A stretch of 64,000 nucleotides of DNA from VXOI01 sp965197575 (GCA_965197575.1 OZ240214.1:372001-436000), one strand, 5' to 3'. Positions 35,819 through 46,126 are shown, counted from the first letter of the stretch. Numbers and translations are program-made. Notes: generated by a model from the sequence alone, not told the origin.

Positions 35819-36949
35819 CTACAGGGCTTTTGTGTGGAAGTCCAAGCCAAGCTGGTGGGTGGAAACGCCGCGGCCGTCTTCAACCTGAACTGAAGACAAT
35901 TGACCGTCTTCGGCCTGGGTAATATCGCGGTCGAATACACGGCCGGGGGAATTCCCGGCGACATCTTCCAGCCTGGGTCCGATAACCAATTGATAACTGC
36001 CCTCGATCCAGGGGAAGGCTGGCATGAACCGCCAACTCTCTTCCGCCGGTCCGACCTCTTCCTGGCCCTGCAACGGGAGGCCATTAGAATCGCAGACCAG
36101 GAGGCTGTGCTGTAGCAGCGCATAGTCCAGAGACCGGTCGAACTTGACTATCAGCGGGTCGGCCGAGTCGGCTTCGGGGACGGTCAACTGCCAACAGCCC
36201 GGATTGATCCGCGCCCTGATGGCAGGGCCGATCCGATAGCTCCTCTCGGCACTGACCGTTAGTGGCTGGCCTGAGGCGTCGCGGAACTCGGGGCCGATAA
36301 CTAGCCTGACCAGCACTCCCTCTATCAGGGGGTAGCCGACTTCCTGGTTGGGGATGAGCCCGCGCTTGATGCGGCCCGGGTCCAGCAACATTGTGAGCCG
36401 CCGCCGCGCCGGGTCCCACAGCTCCGGATCCGGGGGGAGGAAAGCCCCCTCCAATACCTCGCCCGTGTCCTCACGGTGAAGCCGTACTGTCCGAGCCGCC
36501 CAACCCTCGCTCATCGGGCCGGAAAAGTGTACGTATATCCTGAGCAGGTTGACCGGCAGCTCGGGAGCAGTAGGGTAGATTGCTACGACTCCCGTGGCAG
36601 GAGCTGAAGCTGGGGACGAACGCTGAATGGTCCAGACCTCCGGGCTCTCAACTCCACCGCCGGAATCAACCAACAATGAATAGCTCATCCCGTTGACGAA
36701 CGAGAACCGGGGGACGAAATAGATCGAGTCGCATTCAAAAGTAAAACCGCCGGCGACGGGAGGGATTAATCTGAAATCGCCGACGGTTTCCAGGACTTCG
36801 CTCGGCAGGAGAGCCAACCGCTGGCCCAGGTCGCCAACGGTCAGCCCACCCAATTCGCGTAACTCGATCTCAGTCCAACCGCGGACCCGGAGGAATGTCC
36901 GGCCTTGTTCCTCCGCCCATTCCAGGCGCAGTTGGCGGCCTTGGGTCAC
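35819..36949 (-). CDS. Hypothetical beta-rich protein, second gene of a pair
   Basis: 376 residues start with GTG 36949, which overlaps the upstream stop as GTGA. The sequence is rich in short strands (QLRLEWAEEQGRTFLRVRGW, RIYVHFSGPMSEG, RSYRIGPAIRARINPGCWQL, YQLVIGPRLEDVAGN). The two segments with I/V-x-F-x-G/R-x-M/L-D near residues 140 and 270 look like repeated Ig-like domains used in extracellular or phage-tail-like proteins. No signal peptide is visible. I do not recognise a named family. The coupling to the propeller-like gene indicates joint function. Confidence 0.55.
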   Translation of the reverse strand: MTQGRQLRLEWAEEQGRTFLRVRGWTEIELRELGGLTVGDLGQRLALLPSEVLETVGDFRLIPPVAGGFTFECDSIYFVPRFSFVNGMSYSLLVDSGGGVESPEVWTIQRSSPASAPATGVVAIYPTAPELPVNLLRIYVHFSGPMSEGWAARTVRLHREDTGEVLEGAFLPPDPELWDPARRRLTMLLDPGRIKRGLIPNQEVGYPLIEGVLVRLVIGPEFRDASGQPLTVSAERSYRIGPAIRARINPGCWQLTVPEADSADPLIVKFDRSLDYALLQHSLLVCDSNGLPLQGQEEVGPAEESWRFMPAFPWIEGSYQLVIGPRLEDVAGNSPGRVFDRDITQAEDGQLSSVQVEDGRGVSTHQLGLDFHTKAL

Positions 36950-38040
36950 AGTGTCGCGGTAGCATAGGAGCGCAGGTGCATGTTGCCGTCCTCGTCTTGT
37001 TGCAACATCAGTACGCCACTGCCGTTGAGGTTGGCCATCCGCTTGACACCGGGATGGGGCAGCAACTGCCGGGGCACGCCTACCCCCGGAGTCACCGGGT
37101 CGGCGGGGTTTTCATCCAGCGAGTCGTCCGGCACCGTCAGAGCCCCCTGCCCGTCGATATCCTTGCAGGCGATCTTGAACAGCGGGTGCCGGTCGTTGCA
37201 CACCAGCAGGTATTCCCTACCGTCATGCTCGTAAGAGACCAAGTCCAGCGGCCGGTTGTGCGCGCCGAGTTCGGCGACGGTTCTGCCCTTGGCCTGTTTC
37301 CCCGGCTCCAGGTCAGCCAAGGAGAATTGCACCACCGGAGTGCAGGTGTAACTGGCGAGGATGCTGGTGTTCCCTTGGTAGGGCACGAAGGCGCGGATGG
37401 GGGCCGCCGTCTCGTACTGGCCGTGGGACACGTGGAATATTTCCAACGAGTTGGACTTGACGTCGCCGTTGAACGGGAAGGGAATACGCCGCAGGGTCGA
37501 GGAGAACTCCTCGTTGGACGTCCCGGCCACCAGCAGCAACCCGTCAACGTAGGACATGTCGGTGACCGTCACCGTCCGCAGCTTTACGCGGGTAACCAGG
37601 CGGGGGTCGTCCTCGTCCGCCGCGTCCTCGATGACCGTCTGAGCAAAGGCCACGTTTTCCAGGGATACGTCGCTGATGGCCCCGCCTTCGGAGACCTTGA
37701 TTATCACGGGGACCGCGGCGTCCCCGCTGCCCCGCATGACGGAGAAATAGAGGTTGCCGGAGGTGGGATGGACGGCCATGTCCAGGATTGCCACGTCGTC
37801 GCGGGAGCAGCCAAGATAGGACGCCAGCGAGGTGTCGAAATTGTCCAGGCTCACGGCTTCCGGTGGGCTGCCGCCGCCAGAGTCGCCAACGTCGGCGGCA
37901 AAGATGGCCGCACCGACGTTATCCCCAATGAACAAAATCCCCTCCGGACCAAAGGCCAGTGGCCCCACCGACTTGATCCCAGGCGTACCGACTTCCAGAC
38001 CCAAATCGTCGAGACTTATCGCGGTCCCGTAGTCGACCAT
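36946..38040 (-). CDS. Hypothetical beta-propeller-like protein, first gene of a pair
   Basis: 364 residues start at ATG 38040 (MVDYGTAISLDDLGLEVG). Blade-like repeats recur: GPLAFGPEGILFIGDN, LDMAVHPTSGNLYFSVM, VTDMSYVDGLLLVAG, NTSILASYTCTPVVQF and PLDLVSYEHDGREYLLVCN. Each ends in a hydrophobic strand, as in NHL/SMP-30-like propellers. No export signal is visible. The stop overlaps the next start by 4 bases (GTGA), a translational coupling. The function is unknown; a scaffold or sensor role is only a guess. Confidence 0.6.
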   Translation of the reverse strand: MVDYGTAISLDDLGLEVGTPGIKSVGPLAFGPEGILFIGDNVGAAIFAADVGDSGGGSPPEAVSLDNFDTSLASYLGCSRDDVAILDMAVHPTSGNLYFSVMRGSGDAAVPVIIKVSEGGAISDVSLENVAFAQTVIEDAADEDDPRLVTRVKLRTVTVTDMSYVDGLLLVAGTSNEEFSSTLRRIPFPFNGDVKSNSLEIFHVSHGQYETAAPIRAFVPYQGNTSILASYTCTPVVQFSLADLEPGKQAKGRTVAELGAHNRPLDLVSYEHDGREYLLVCNDRHPLFKIACKDIDGQGALTVPDDSLDENPADPVTPGVGVPRQLLPHPGVKRMANLNGSGVLMLQQDEDGNMHLRSYATATL

Positions 38041-38242
38041 GAAAACCTCCTACGCTTTGCAAACTTGAATTCCAGGCAGTGTAGCATTCCGCCCAACGCA
38101 CTGCCATACAGGAGCCCGAAGTATGCCTCTTGGAGCTGGAGAGGGCGCTAGCGATTTGCCCATTCGAGCCGCCCTTGATACGAAGACTTAGCGGCCACCA
38201 CATAGTTTCCGAATTGAGAGATGCGTGTTCTCTCATGCCCGC

Positions 38243-38280
38243 TGGGGATTAGTCTAGCGGTAGGACGCCTGACTCTGGAT
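38243..38280 (+). tRNA. tRNA-Gln 5' half (truncated)
   Basis: TGGGGATTAGTCTAGCGGTA followed by GGACGCCTGACTCTGGAT matches a tRNA-Gln (anticodon CTG) from the acceptor strand through the D arm to the anticodon loop. The sequence then diverges and no anticodon 3' strand, T arm or acceptor 3' strand follows. It cannot be a functional tRNA and marks a junction, perhaps the edge of an integrated island. Confidence 0.6.
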
Positions 38281-38481
38281 AAGATAGCGTTCCGAGGGCT
38301 TGGAGAGGGCGGGTGGGCCCGGGCGAAACTTCCGAGTATCAGCGGCGTGGACGACTAGGGGATGCACCACTGTTCCATCGGTGGTGGTCCTGGACCGGCA
38401 AATTGTTCGGTTTAGTATCGACTGTGGGCCAGACTTAAAGTATCCGATAAGGGACAGTTATCGGACTCTGCACCAAGCCTC

Positions 38482-39078
38482 TTGACTGCTAGTACCGTTT
38501 CCAGATGGTCTTGTCGATACTGGAAAGTCACCTCCAACTCGGGATTCCCGCAGAAGCGGGCGGTAGGCGCAACTTTCCTAGTCCGCGTCCCGCTGCCCGC
38601 CAGGTTCAACGGCAAGTACGACCCCGCCAGCAGGCCCTCATCAACCCCGACCCTGCTGAAGCCCGGGGACCGGCGACAGTTCGCGAAACCCGGAAAGACC
38701 AAGCCCAAGTCGGAGCCGAAACCCAGACCGCCAAAGAAGGCCTCTTTGCCAAGGGTCGAGAAGACACCGGAAGAGCAGAGGGAACGTGAAGGTCCCAGGC
38801 AGCGGCCGCCCGAGTATAAAGAGGCCTCCAGGAGGGCAGCCAAAGACTGGCGCGAAAGGGCCAAGGAGCTCGGGCTTTGCAGGGACTGCCGCGGACAGGC
38901 CATCCCAAACCAGACCAGGTGCGAGGCCTGCGCCGAAAAGCACAGGGCGCAGCGCCGTCAGAACGACGCCGCGAGAGGAAAAAGAAGGATGCCTCGGGCT
39001 ACACGGGCGCCGGAACTCGGTGAGACACAGGAGCGCCCGGAGTGCTGTCCCTGCCCGCAGCACGGCAGGCAGCGTTAG
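38482..39078 (+). CDS. Lys/Pro-rich zinc-ribbon protein, copy B (most complete)
   Basis: This frame of up to 198 residues has an uncertain start, because its first 30 codons overlap an IS630-like end and a palindrome. Conserved parts in order: AVGATFLVRVPLPARFN; a Lys/Pro-rich linker (KPGKTKPKSEPKPRPPKKAS); TPEEQREREGPRQRPPEYKE; an Arg/Lys helix; and the ribbon GLCRDC-x9-TRCEACAEKHRAQRR with two CxxC-type pairs. A Cys-containing tail (ECCPCPQH) follows. Copies A and C share every conserved part. It lies 165 bases upstream of the type ISP restriction gene on the same strand; copy A abuts hsdM. The function is unknown; DNA or RNA binding is plausible. Confidence 0.6.
   Translation: MTASTVSRWSCRYWKVTSNSGFPQKRAVGATFLVRVPLPARFNGKYDPASRPSSTPTLLKPGDRRQFAKPGKTKPKSEPKPRPPKKASLPRVEKTPEEQREREGPRQRPPEYKEASRRAAKDWRERAKELGLCRDCRGQAIPNQTRCEACAEKHRAQRRQNDAARGKRRMPRATRAPELGETQERPECCPCPQHGRQR
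38487..38512 (+). repeat. Solo IS630-type terminus
   Basis: CTAGTACCGTTTCCAGA, then GTCTT, is the same as the left end of the IS630 copy at 43671 except for two bases. No matching right end or transposase is nearby, so it is an orphan terminus. Confidence 0.5.
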
Positions 39079-39242
39079 GATCAGGGAAAGGCTGGTTGCA
39101 ACTACTAGAGCACTCCTCGACGCCCCCGAGGTCTCCGAAGCCTAGCGGCTCTGTACCCGTTGGCATATAATCCGCCCCGTCTAACCAGCTTGCGGCGACG
39201 CTCCGATCTGACTGTTGCGCCGCGACGGAAGAGGCAGGGGAA

Positions 39243-42200
39243 ATGAGCGAGACAAACGCACACGACGTAATCGCCCAAGCATTGGAAACACTGGAAGAGG
39301 CGAAGTCGGAACCCACCGGGGGAAAGTGGCTGGAGCGTCTGACAGCCCAGATAGCCCCCTACATCAGAGAATGGGACTTTTCCCATTGCTGGACATGGGC
39401 GGAATGGCCTGACCGGGAAAGGCTCCTCCCGGAAACCACAAGCCAGGACAACGGCATCGACGCAGTGGCGGTCAACCGCTCTACCGGAGCCTACATAGCC
39501 ATCCAGTGCAAATCCAGGCAACTGGACGAGAATGGACGGGGCAATGACATCGAACGGCCGGAAATAACCAGCTTCATATCGGAAAGCGAAAACGACCTGT
39601 ACGACCAAAGGTGGCTGATTACCAACGGAGACAGCCGCCTCAACGACAGAGCCGAGCGGACGAACTCCCAGCTCAGCAAGAAGATCAAGCTCATCAACCT
39701 CCACGCCGACCTAACGGTGCAACAGCAAGGGAGCGTCAGAGACGAGGAGTGCCCCCACTGCCAGCCCAACTCTAATGGCGAGTGGCGCAGGCAGTCCAAG
39801 ACCTGTATGCAGAACGATGCCGTCAGCTCTGCCGTGAGCAGATTGAGAGGCCAGCTTGAAACCGACCTGGACGGCATACCCATCGGCCAAGCCCGCGGCA
39901 AGATCATCCTGCCCTGCGGCACGGGCAAGACCCGCATCTCCCTGCGGATCGTCGAGGAGTTGACGCCGCCGGGCGGGCTGTCCGTGGTGCTGTGCCCGTC
40001 AATCGCACTGGTGGCGCAGATCCGGCGCGAATACCTCCTGAACTCAGAAAGGCCCATCCGCGCCCTGGCAGTATGCTCAGACGAGACTGCCGGTTACAAC
40101 CCCAAGAAAGAGGATCAGAGAAATACTTTCGAGGAAGTGACCGCCGACTCTAGCAACGTCAGCGCCGACGAAATCAAGGGTAAGGTCACGACAGACCCGG
40201 AGGAAATCGCCCGATGGATAGGGGAAGGGGTGGAAGACGGGCGCGTCAACGTAATCTTCGGCACCTACCAGAGCGGGCACCGGATAGCCGAGGCACTCCG
40301 GACGTCAGGAACAACCGCGGAGGTAATGATCTGCGATGAGGCCCACCGCACCGCCGGGTTGCGCCGGACGAGAAAGTCCACGGTGGACCAGATAAAGGAC
40401 TTCACCTTGTGCCACGACAACGGCAAGTTCCCGGCAAAGCACCGCATCTACCAGACCGCCACGCCGAAGATATACACCCAAAAAGCCCTGCGGGAGAAAC
40501 AGAAAGAAGACTGGGTGGTCCGCAACATGGACGACCAGAGCGTCTTCGGCCCGGATCTGTTCCGGCGGAGCTACCGGGACGCGGTGGAGAACGAATGGCT
40601 ATCGGACTACCGCATCATCGCCGTGGGAATCAGTGGGGCGGAATCCCACGAAGTCGCCAATGCGCTGGCCAGCACCACCGAGAGCAAGGGGCGCAACCCC
40701 CTGACCTCCACCCATTTCCTCAGGGGGCTGGCGTTCACCCTGGCTATGGGTGGCGCCACCAAGGGGCGCGAGGACGAGGAAATCAACATACAGTCCTGCA
40801 TCGCCTTCATGAACACCGTGGACAAGTCCGACAACATGGTAAAGGCCCTCGACACCGAGCCGGTCAGGAGCTGGCTCCGCGACCGAATGCGGGAAATGGA
40901 TACCGGCAAGGCGCCAGCAGACTACACCCTCGAGCACCTGGACGCGAGCAGCATCGTTACGGAGCGAGAGGAAGCCAAGGCCAAGCTGGCGGAAGGAACG
41001 CTGGAAAAGCCGCACGGCGTCATCAACGTAGGCATCTTCGGCGAGGGCACGGATTCGCCTTCCCTCAGCGCCGTGGCATTCCTGGAAGCCAGGAGAAGCC
41101 CCATCGACGTGGTGCAGGCCGTCGGACGGGCCATGCGCACGTCGCCCGGCAAGGATATGGGGTACGTGATATGCCCCATCGTAATCCCCCTTGACACCGA
41201 CGCCGAGAACTTCCTCAAGACCAGCAACCCGCAGGACGGCTGGAAGGAGCTGGGCGACATCCTGCTGGCCCTGCGGGCCCACGACGAGCGGATTGAGGAC
41301 CGGCTGGCGGAACTCATGACCCTCTACCTGCCGCCCGAGCCGGAGGTGGTCAAGACCATCGTCGGGATAGCCCACGAAGAATCCAGGCGGATGAGCTACT
41401 GGGAACACGTCGGCAAACCCGGGGCAGCGGAACTGGCGTTGCAGGAAGTGCTGGACGGGACGAGGAGTCCGACCAGCGCCTTCGGCAAGGTATCGGAACC
41501 GCCCAATCCCAAGGGAGTCATGGAGGCTGGCGCCGAATACCGGACCGCAACTACGGACAGGCCCATAGAGCCAAGCCAGTCCCTCAGCGGCAAGAGCGAG
41601 GACAATGGCGAAACCGAGCTCCGCAAAGGCGGAGTGGAGCGGGAAAAAACGGACGAGAAGACCGGGATGCCGGGAAAGGTGGACATCGACAAGACGAAAA
41701 GCAAGATCAAGGACATGGCAGGGGGAAAGGGAGGCACGGCGGTGACGCTGACACGGGAACGCAGACCCCGGCGCACCCAGGCAGAAATAAGCGCCCAGGC
41801 TGCCATGCGGCTCCTAGAGTTGGACGCCAACGAAGAGCGCAGCAAACTCATCACGATGAACCTGCTGGAGAAGTCCGGCCTCCGGGGAAACCGCCCGGAG
41901 CGTGACGCCAACATGATCCAGGACAGCATCTACGAAGCGGCCCACCAGCTACGCAACGAAACTCTGAAGGACACCCTCGACCGGCTTTTCAACCTCAACT
42001 ATCTCGACGACAAGGCCCGGGAGAATCAGGCCGACGGCTGCACCATCGCCGCCCTGCTGCTAATGAACGCAGCCATGCTCCACCAGCGCATCAGCGCCGG
42101 CCGCTGGCTGGACGGAGTAGAAAGTCTTGACGCCATCAAGAACTCCAACAACCCAGTGAGCGAAATCAAGGACCAGTGGAACACCATCCGGGCCCGGGAC

Positions 42201-43715
42201 TTCCGCCCCGTGATAGAACCCGCCCTGGAAGCCATCCGCGCCGTGGAGCGCACCGGCAGGACCGGCGGGCTGGTCATGGCCGTTCGCCACATCGCCAAGG
42301 AGGCCGAGGACCTGGCCGCCAGCTACGCCGACCTGGGCGCGGACCACGCCGGCCCCCTGTTCAACCGCGTCATGGGCAACCAGGCCAGCGACGGCGCCTT
42401 CTTCACCCGGCCCGTGGCCGCCTCCATCGCCTCCCGCCTCACCCTCGACTCACTGGGAGAGCAGGACTGGACCAACGAAGAGATCTGGAAGGCCCACAAG
42501 ACCGTGGACCTGGCCTGCGGTAGCGGCACGCTCCTCACCGCCATGCTGACCGAGATGAAGCGCCGGGCCACAGAGCAGGGCGCAACGGCCAGTGAAATCG
42601 GCCAGCTCCAGAAGACAGCGGTGGAAAACACGCTAAAGGGTATGGACATCAACCCCATCTCGCTGCAACTGGCCGCCTCCCAGCTCACCACCGGCAACCA
42701 GGACATCGGCTACCGCCGCATGGGGCTGCACCGAATGCCCTACGGCCCCGACGCCAGCGACCCAACGAAGGTATCGGCGGGAACGCTGGAGCTCCTGAGT
42801 CAGAGGGAAATAGTGCCGCGTAATGGCGAACTCGACCTGCCCGACGACAGGATAGCCTCGGAGGAAGTCTGGACCCAAGGCGGCGAAGCCATGGAAGACG
42901 CCGTGGACGCGGTGAAGGACGGCGTCAGGATAGTGATAATGAACCCGCCCTTCACCAGCCGCTCCAAGATGGGGGAGAAATTCCCGCAGGAAACGCAGCG
43001 GTCGCTGCGGAAACGCGTAGACGACCTAGAGCAGCTCTTGGTTCGCAACGACAAGGACATGAAAGACTTTGTCGACAAGAACGCCTTAGGAACACTATTT
43101 GTAGCGCTGGCAGACCGATGCCTAGAAGCATCAACTGGCACCCTCACAATGATACATCCCACCATAGCTTTGACGAACCCTTCAGGACAGTATGAACGTA
43201 AAGTGCTGGCCCAGCATTATCACATCCATACGGTGCTTACAGGCCGCTGGCCCCGAGAGTTCACCTTGAGCCAGAGTGTCGAGATTGACGAGTGCATGGT
43301 CATTGCTGTGCGCCACGTCGGCTGCCGACCATCAACCCGGTTCATTCAACTGGACCGGATGCCCCACAACGAAGACGAAGTTGCTGAACTGCACCAAGCA
43401 TTGCTTGACTGCCCGGACGGTCAGCTGGCCGACAGCTGGGGTGAGGTATCACACTGGCCAGCGAAGCGCATAGAAGCGGGCGACTGGACTCCGGCAATCT
43501 GGCGGTCCCCAGAGTTGGCCGAAGCGGCATGGACCTTCAAGAGCGCAGAGGGCCTTATCGCACTTCACCAGCAAGGAATGTTTCCTAAGAAAACTGGCGC
43601 CAGTATACCAGCAAAAGCACTTGAACAAGGCTCAAGTACAATAGGCAATGGAACGAAAATAAACGTACTAGTACCGTTTCCAGAAAGTCTTACAATCATA
43701 AGGGAGATCAGGTAG
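39243..43715 (+). pseudogene. Type ISP single-chain restriction-modification enzyme, 5' part (interrupted by IS630)
   Basis: The gene reads from ATG 39243 and is interrupted after codon 1476 (43670); the last 15 residues of the frame come from the IS. Domains in order: Mrr-like nuclease (Asp73 in DNGIDAVAV, QCK at 88-90); SF2 helicase (Walker A LPCGTGKT near 222, ICDEAHRTAG near 362, VGRAMRTSPG near 628); a helical coupler; and an N6-adenine methylase (DLACGSGTLL near 1088, MNPPF near 1233). This order is that of type ISP enzymes such as LlaGI/LlaBIII. Removing the IS and one TA restores a 1687-residue frame, so the interruption is a simple insertion. Confidence 0.85.
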
Positions 43716-44877
43716 GCTTGAGTAAAATCCTTTAGCGAGGCCGTACCTGATATGCCTGTCTCCAAATACAAAGTCGAACTGACCCAATCCGAACGCTTCG
43801 CTCTGATTGAAACATCCGGCCGTGGCAAGCCGTTGGCCCGCACGGTAAAGCGGGCCCTTGCGCTGTTGAAAGCTGACGAAGGACTCTTAGACCGTGAGGC
43901 GGCTGAGGCGGTTTCGCTCAGCGCCGCCACTGTTGCCAGAGTGCGCAGACGGTTCGTCGAGGAGGGGCTGGAAGCCGCAATCAACGACCGGCCACGGTCA
44001 GGCCGTGAGCGCAAGCTGAGCGGCAGACAGGAGGCGCACCTCGTCGCCATCGCGTGCAGCAGTCCACCCGAAGGACATGTAAACTGGACGCTCCATCTGC
44101 TGGCGGACAAGGTAGTGGCGATGGAGTTTGCCGGGAGCATCTCCCTGGAGACGGTGCGCCAGATACTCAAAAAAACGAACTCAAGCCGTGGAAGAAAAAG
44201 GAATGGCGCATCCCCAAGCTGAGCGGGGAGTTCGTGGCCCGGATGGAGGATGTGCTGGACCTTTATCACGAAGAGTACGACCCGGAGCGGCCGGTGGTGT
44301 GTTTTGACGAGTCCTCCAAGCAGTTGCTCGAGGATGGGCGGCCTCCCATCAAGGCCGCCCCCGGACGGGTGGAGCGCTATGACACCGAGTACCAGCGAAA
44401 CGGGACCCGGAACCTGTTCATGTTCTGTGAACCGAAGGGCGGATGGAGACACGTCGAAGTGACCGGGCGCCGCACTGCTGTGGACTTTGCTCACCAGATG
44501 CGCTGGCTGGTTGACCAGGCGTACCCCCACGCCAGGGTCGTCCGGCTGGTGTTGGACAATCTCAACACCCACAAGCCCGGCTCGCTCTACGAAGCATTTG
44601 GAGCGTCCGAAGCGCGTCGTATAGCCAAGCGTCTGGAGCTGCACCACACTCCCACCCATGGAAGCTGGCTGAACATGGCCGAGATCGAGTTGAGCGTCTT
44701 CAGCAGACAGTGTCTGAACCGCCGGGTCGGCGATGAAGTGCTGCTGCGGCAGGAGGTTGCCGCCCTCGAACGCGAGCGCAACGATGCTGGCGCCGTCATA
44801 GACTGGCGGTTCTCCACTCAAGACGCCCGCAGTAAACTCCAACATATCTATCCATCAGGATTAAATTGAAACCGTAC
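43671..44877 (+). mobile_element. IS630-family element, copy A (inserted in the type ISP gene)
   Basis: This 1207-bp element has ends GTACCGTTTCC and the complement GTACGGTTTCAA, flanked by TA at 43669-43670 and 44878-44879. The flanking gene is in frame on both sides once the element and one TA are removed. It is identical in length to copy B. Confidence 0.9.
43752..44869 (+). CDS. IS630 transposase, copy A (two frames, A7 slip site)
   Basis: Frame 1 (43752-44222) encodes the helix-turn-helix domains from MPVSKYKVELTQSERFAL to QILKK. Frame 2 continues to 44869 with the DDE domain: VVCFDESSKQL (Asp), VRLVLDNLNTHKPG (Asp), and HGSWLNMAEIELSVF (Glu). The frames meet at the A7 run near 44171; a -1 slip gives LKKNELKPWKKKEW, the family consensus. 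Translated through the slip the protein is about 370 residues. The transposase looks functional, and the element is young given its clean insertion. Confidence 0.85.
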
Positions 44878-44879
44878 TA

Positions 44880-45515
44880 GCATCTAAAGGTGCGGAAGGC
44901 CAACAAACGATTGAGGCCCGCCCGGATAGCTTGTGGGACATTAGCAAAGGAGGGCCAAAGAGGCACGAGGGAAACGAGGGCCATTTGCTCCTAACATTCG
45001 GGCAGCGTTCCGGTACTGGAAGGCTAAACGCAGTAGCATCCAACGAGAAATACATAGGCGTGGGATGGATGCCAGTCCCGGAAGTCACTGCAGAAGAGTC
45101 GAAAGCTGTGTCAGTTTTTATGAACTCCACGGCAGGCAGAATACAGCTGATGACGAATGTAGGGAAAATGATAAGTTTCCCGATCTACAACCCAAGTGCA
45201 TACAGCGACATAAAAGTGCCCGACGTGAAAGACACCCACATCCGAGAAATCTTGGCCAACTGCTGGGAGCGCACCAGGGACATGGAGGTGCCGCAGTACC
45301 GCGACGGCGAGCGCGAGGTGCGACGCCTCTGGGACGAAGCGGTAGCCCAGGCCATGGGCTGGGATGCCGCCGAGCTGACCCGCCTGCGCCACCTGCTCCA
45401 CCAGGAGCCCCACGTCCGCGGCTTGGGATACGGGCAGTACCGGGACGAAGCTGACGAAGAGCAGGAATGGGACGAGGCGGATGACCCGCCAGATACCGAA
45501 GAGGACCAATGCTAG
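44880..45515 (+). pseudogene. Type ISP restriction-modification enzyme, 3' part
   Basis: This continues the frame of the gene broken at 43670, starting ASKGAEGQQTIEARPDSLWD. It forms the rest of the target-recognition region and the C-terminal helices (LANCWERTRDMEVPQYRD, RRLWDEAVAQAMGW, acidic tail). There is no start codon at the junction; the first internal ATGs are deep in the domain. Without it the methylase would lack part of target recognition, so both modification and restriction are probably lost. Confidence 0.8.
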
Positions 45516-45649
45516 TCCTCCACCCGTAAGCGGCTAATCTGGGAATCACGCAACAGGCCCTGAAAATCGCAGACGCTATCGCAATGGAGGTACCGGGTCA
45601 GAACCCGGCCCTCTGGTAGTCAGAATTCCCGTTACGGAGGACCGGAACG

Positions 45650-46126
45650 TTGGCTCCTCATTTCGACTCACCCAATGGCCCAGAATTCACATTAGAAGAT
45701 CTGAAGAACTGTGGTTGGAAAGCCGCCTTAGAAAAACGCGACGAAGACACGCATGGCAATGGGTATGGCCATAAATGGACAGCTTTAAAAAACGCCGAGC
45801 GGGAAGCTCAGTCCAAAGGAGATACCACGACGAGCAAAGCATTAAGTCTACTCGCGCACATCTCCTCCATGATGCTGAAACCCGAAAATCGCAACGAGCC
45901 GTTCCAGCCCGTCGCCGTCTTTACCGATGGAAGCTCAGCCATACTCAGCGACTTCACAGAGACGGAAATCAACTTGCTCGAACAGTTTTTACACGGTGTA
46001 GACGATTTCTGGATGAAAGCCCGTATTGCCGACCTTCTCTGGCTGCGGCAGATGCCACGCAACCCAAAGTTCGCCTTGGAGGCAATCGACGCCTACAGGT
46101 CAATTCCGCTGAATGGAGAAACCTAG
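45650..46126 (+). CDS. N-terminal domain protein, DUF7380-like, ending at an IS630 insertion
   Basis: This starts with TTG 45650; GGAGG at 45636-45640 fixes it. 158 residues: FTLEDLKNCGWKAALEKRDE, a helical middle, FTETEINLLEQFLHGVDDFW and KARIADLLWLRQMPRNPKFA. I recall this pattern from N-terminal regions of larger proteins, so a long C-terminal part may be missing. The stop TAG is itself the IS630 target: TA of the stop is the duplicated dinucleotide and the element's first G completes the codon. The flank beyond the element also begins TAG, so the stop predates insertion or an earlier deletion produced it. The function is unknown. Confidence 0.5.
   Translation: MAPHFDSPNGPEFTLEDLKNCGWKAALEKRDEDTHGNGYGHKWTALKNAEREAQSKGDTTTSKALSLLAHISSMMLKPENRNEPFQPVAVFTDGSSAILSDFTETEINLLEQFLHGVDDFWMKARIADLLWLRQMPRNPKFALEAIDAYRSIPLNGET

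Noticed and set aside
39491..43165. Several minus-strand frames of 100-270 residues
   Set aside because: All are antisense to the type ISP gene, whose domain motifs are continuous on the plus strand.
45516..45649. Possible tRNA between the type ISP gene and the DUF7380-like gene (GGTACCGGGTCAGAACCCGG)
   Set aside because: It has a T-arm-like hairpin but no D arm, anticodon arm or acceptor stem that pairs.
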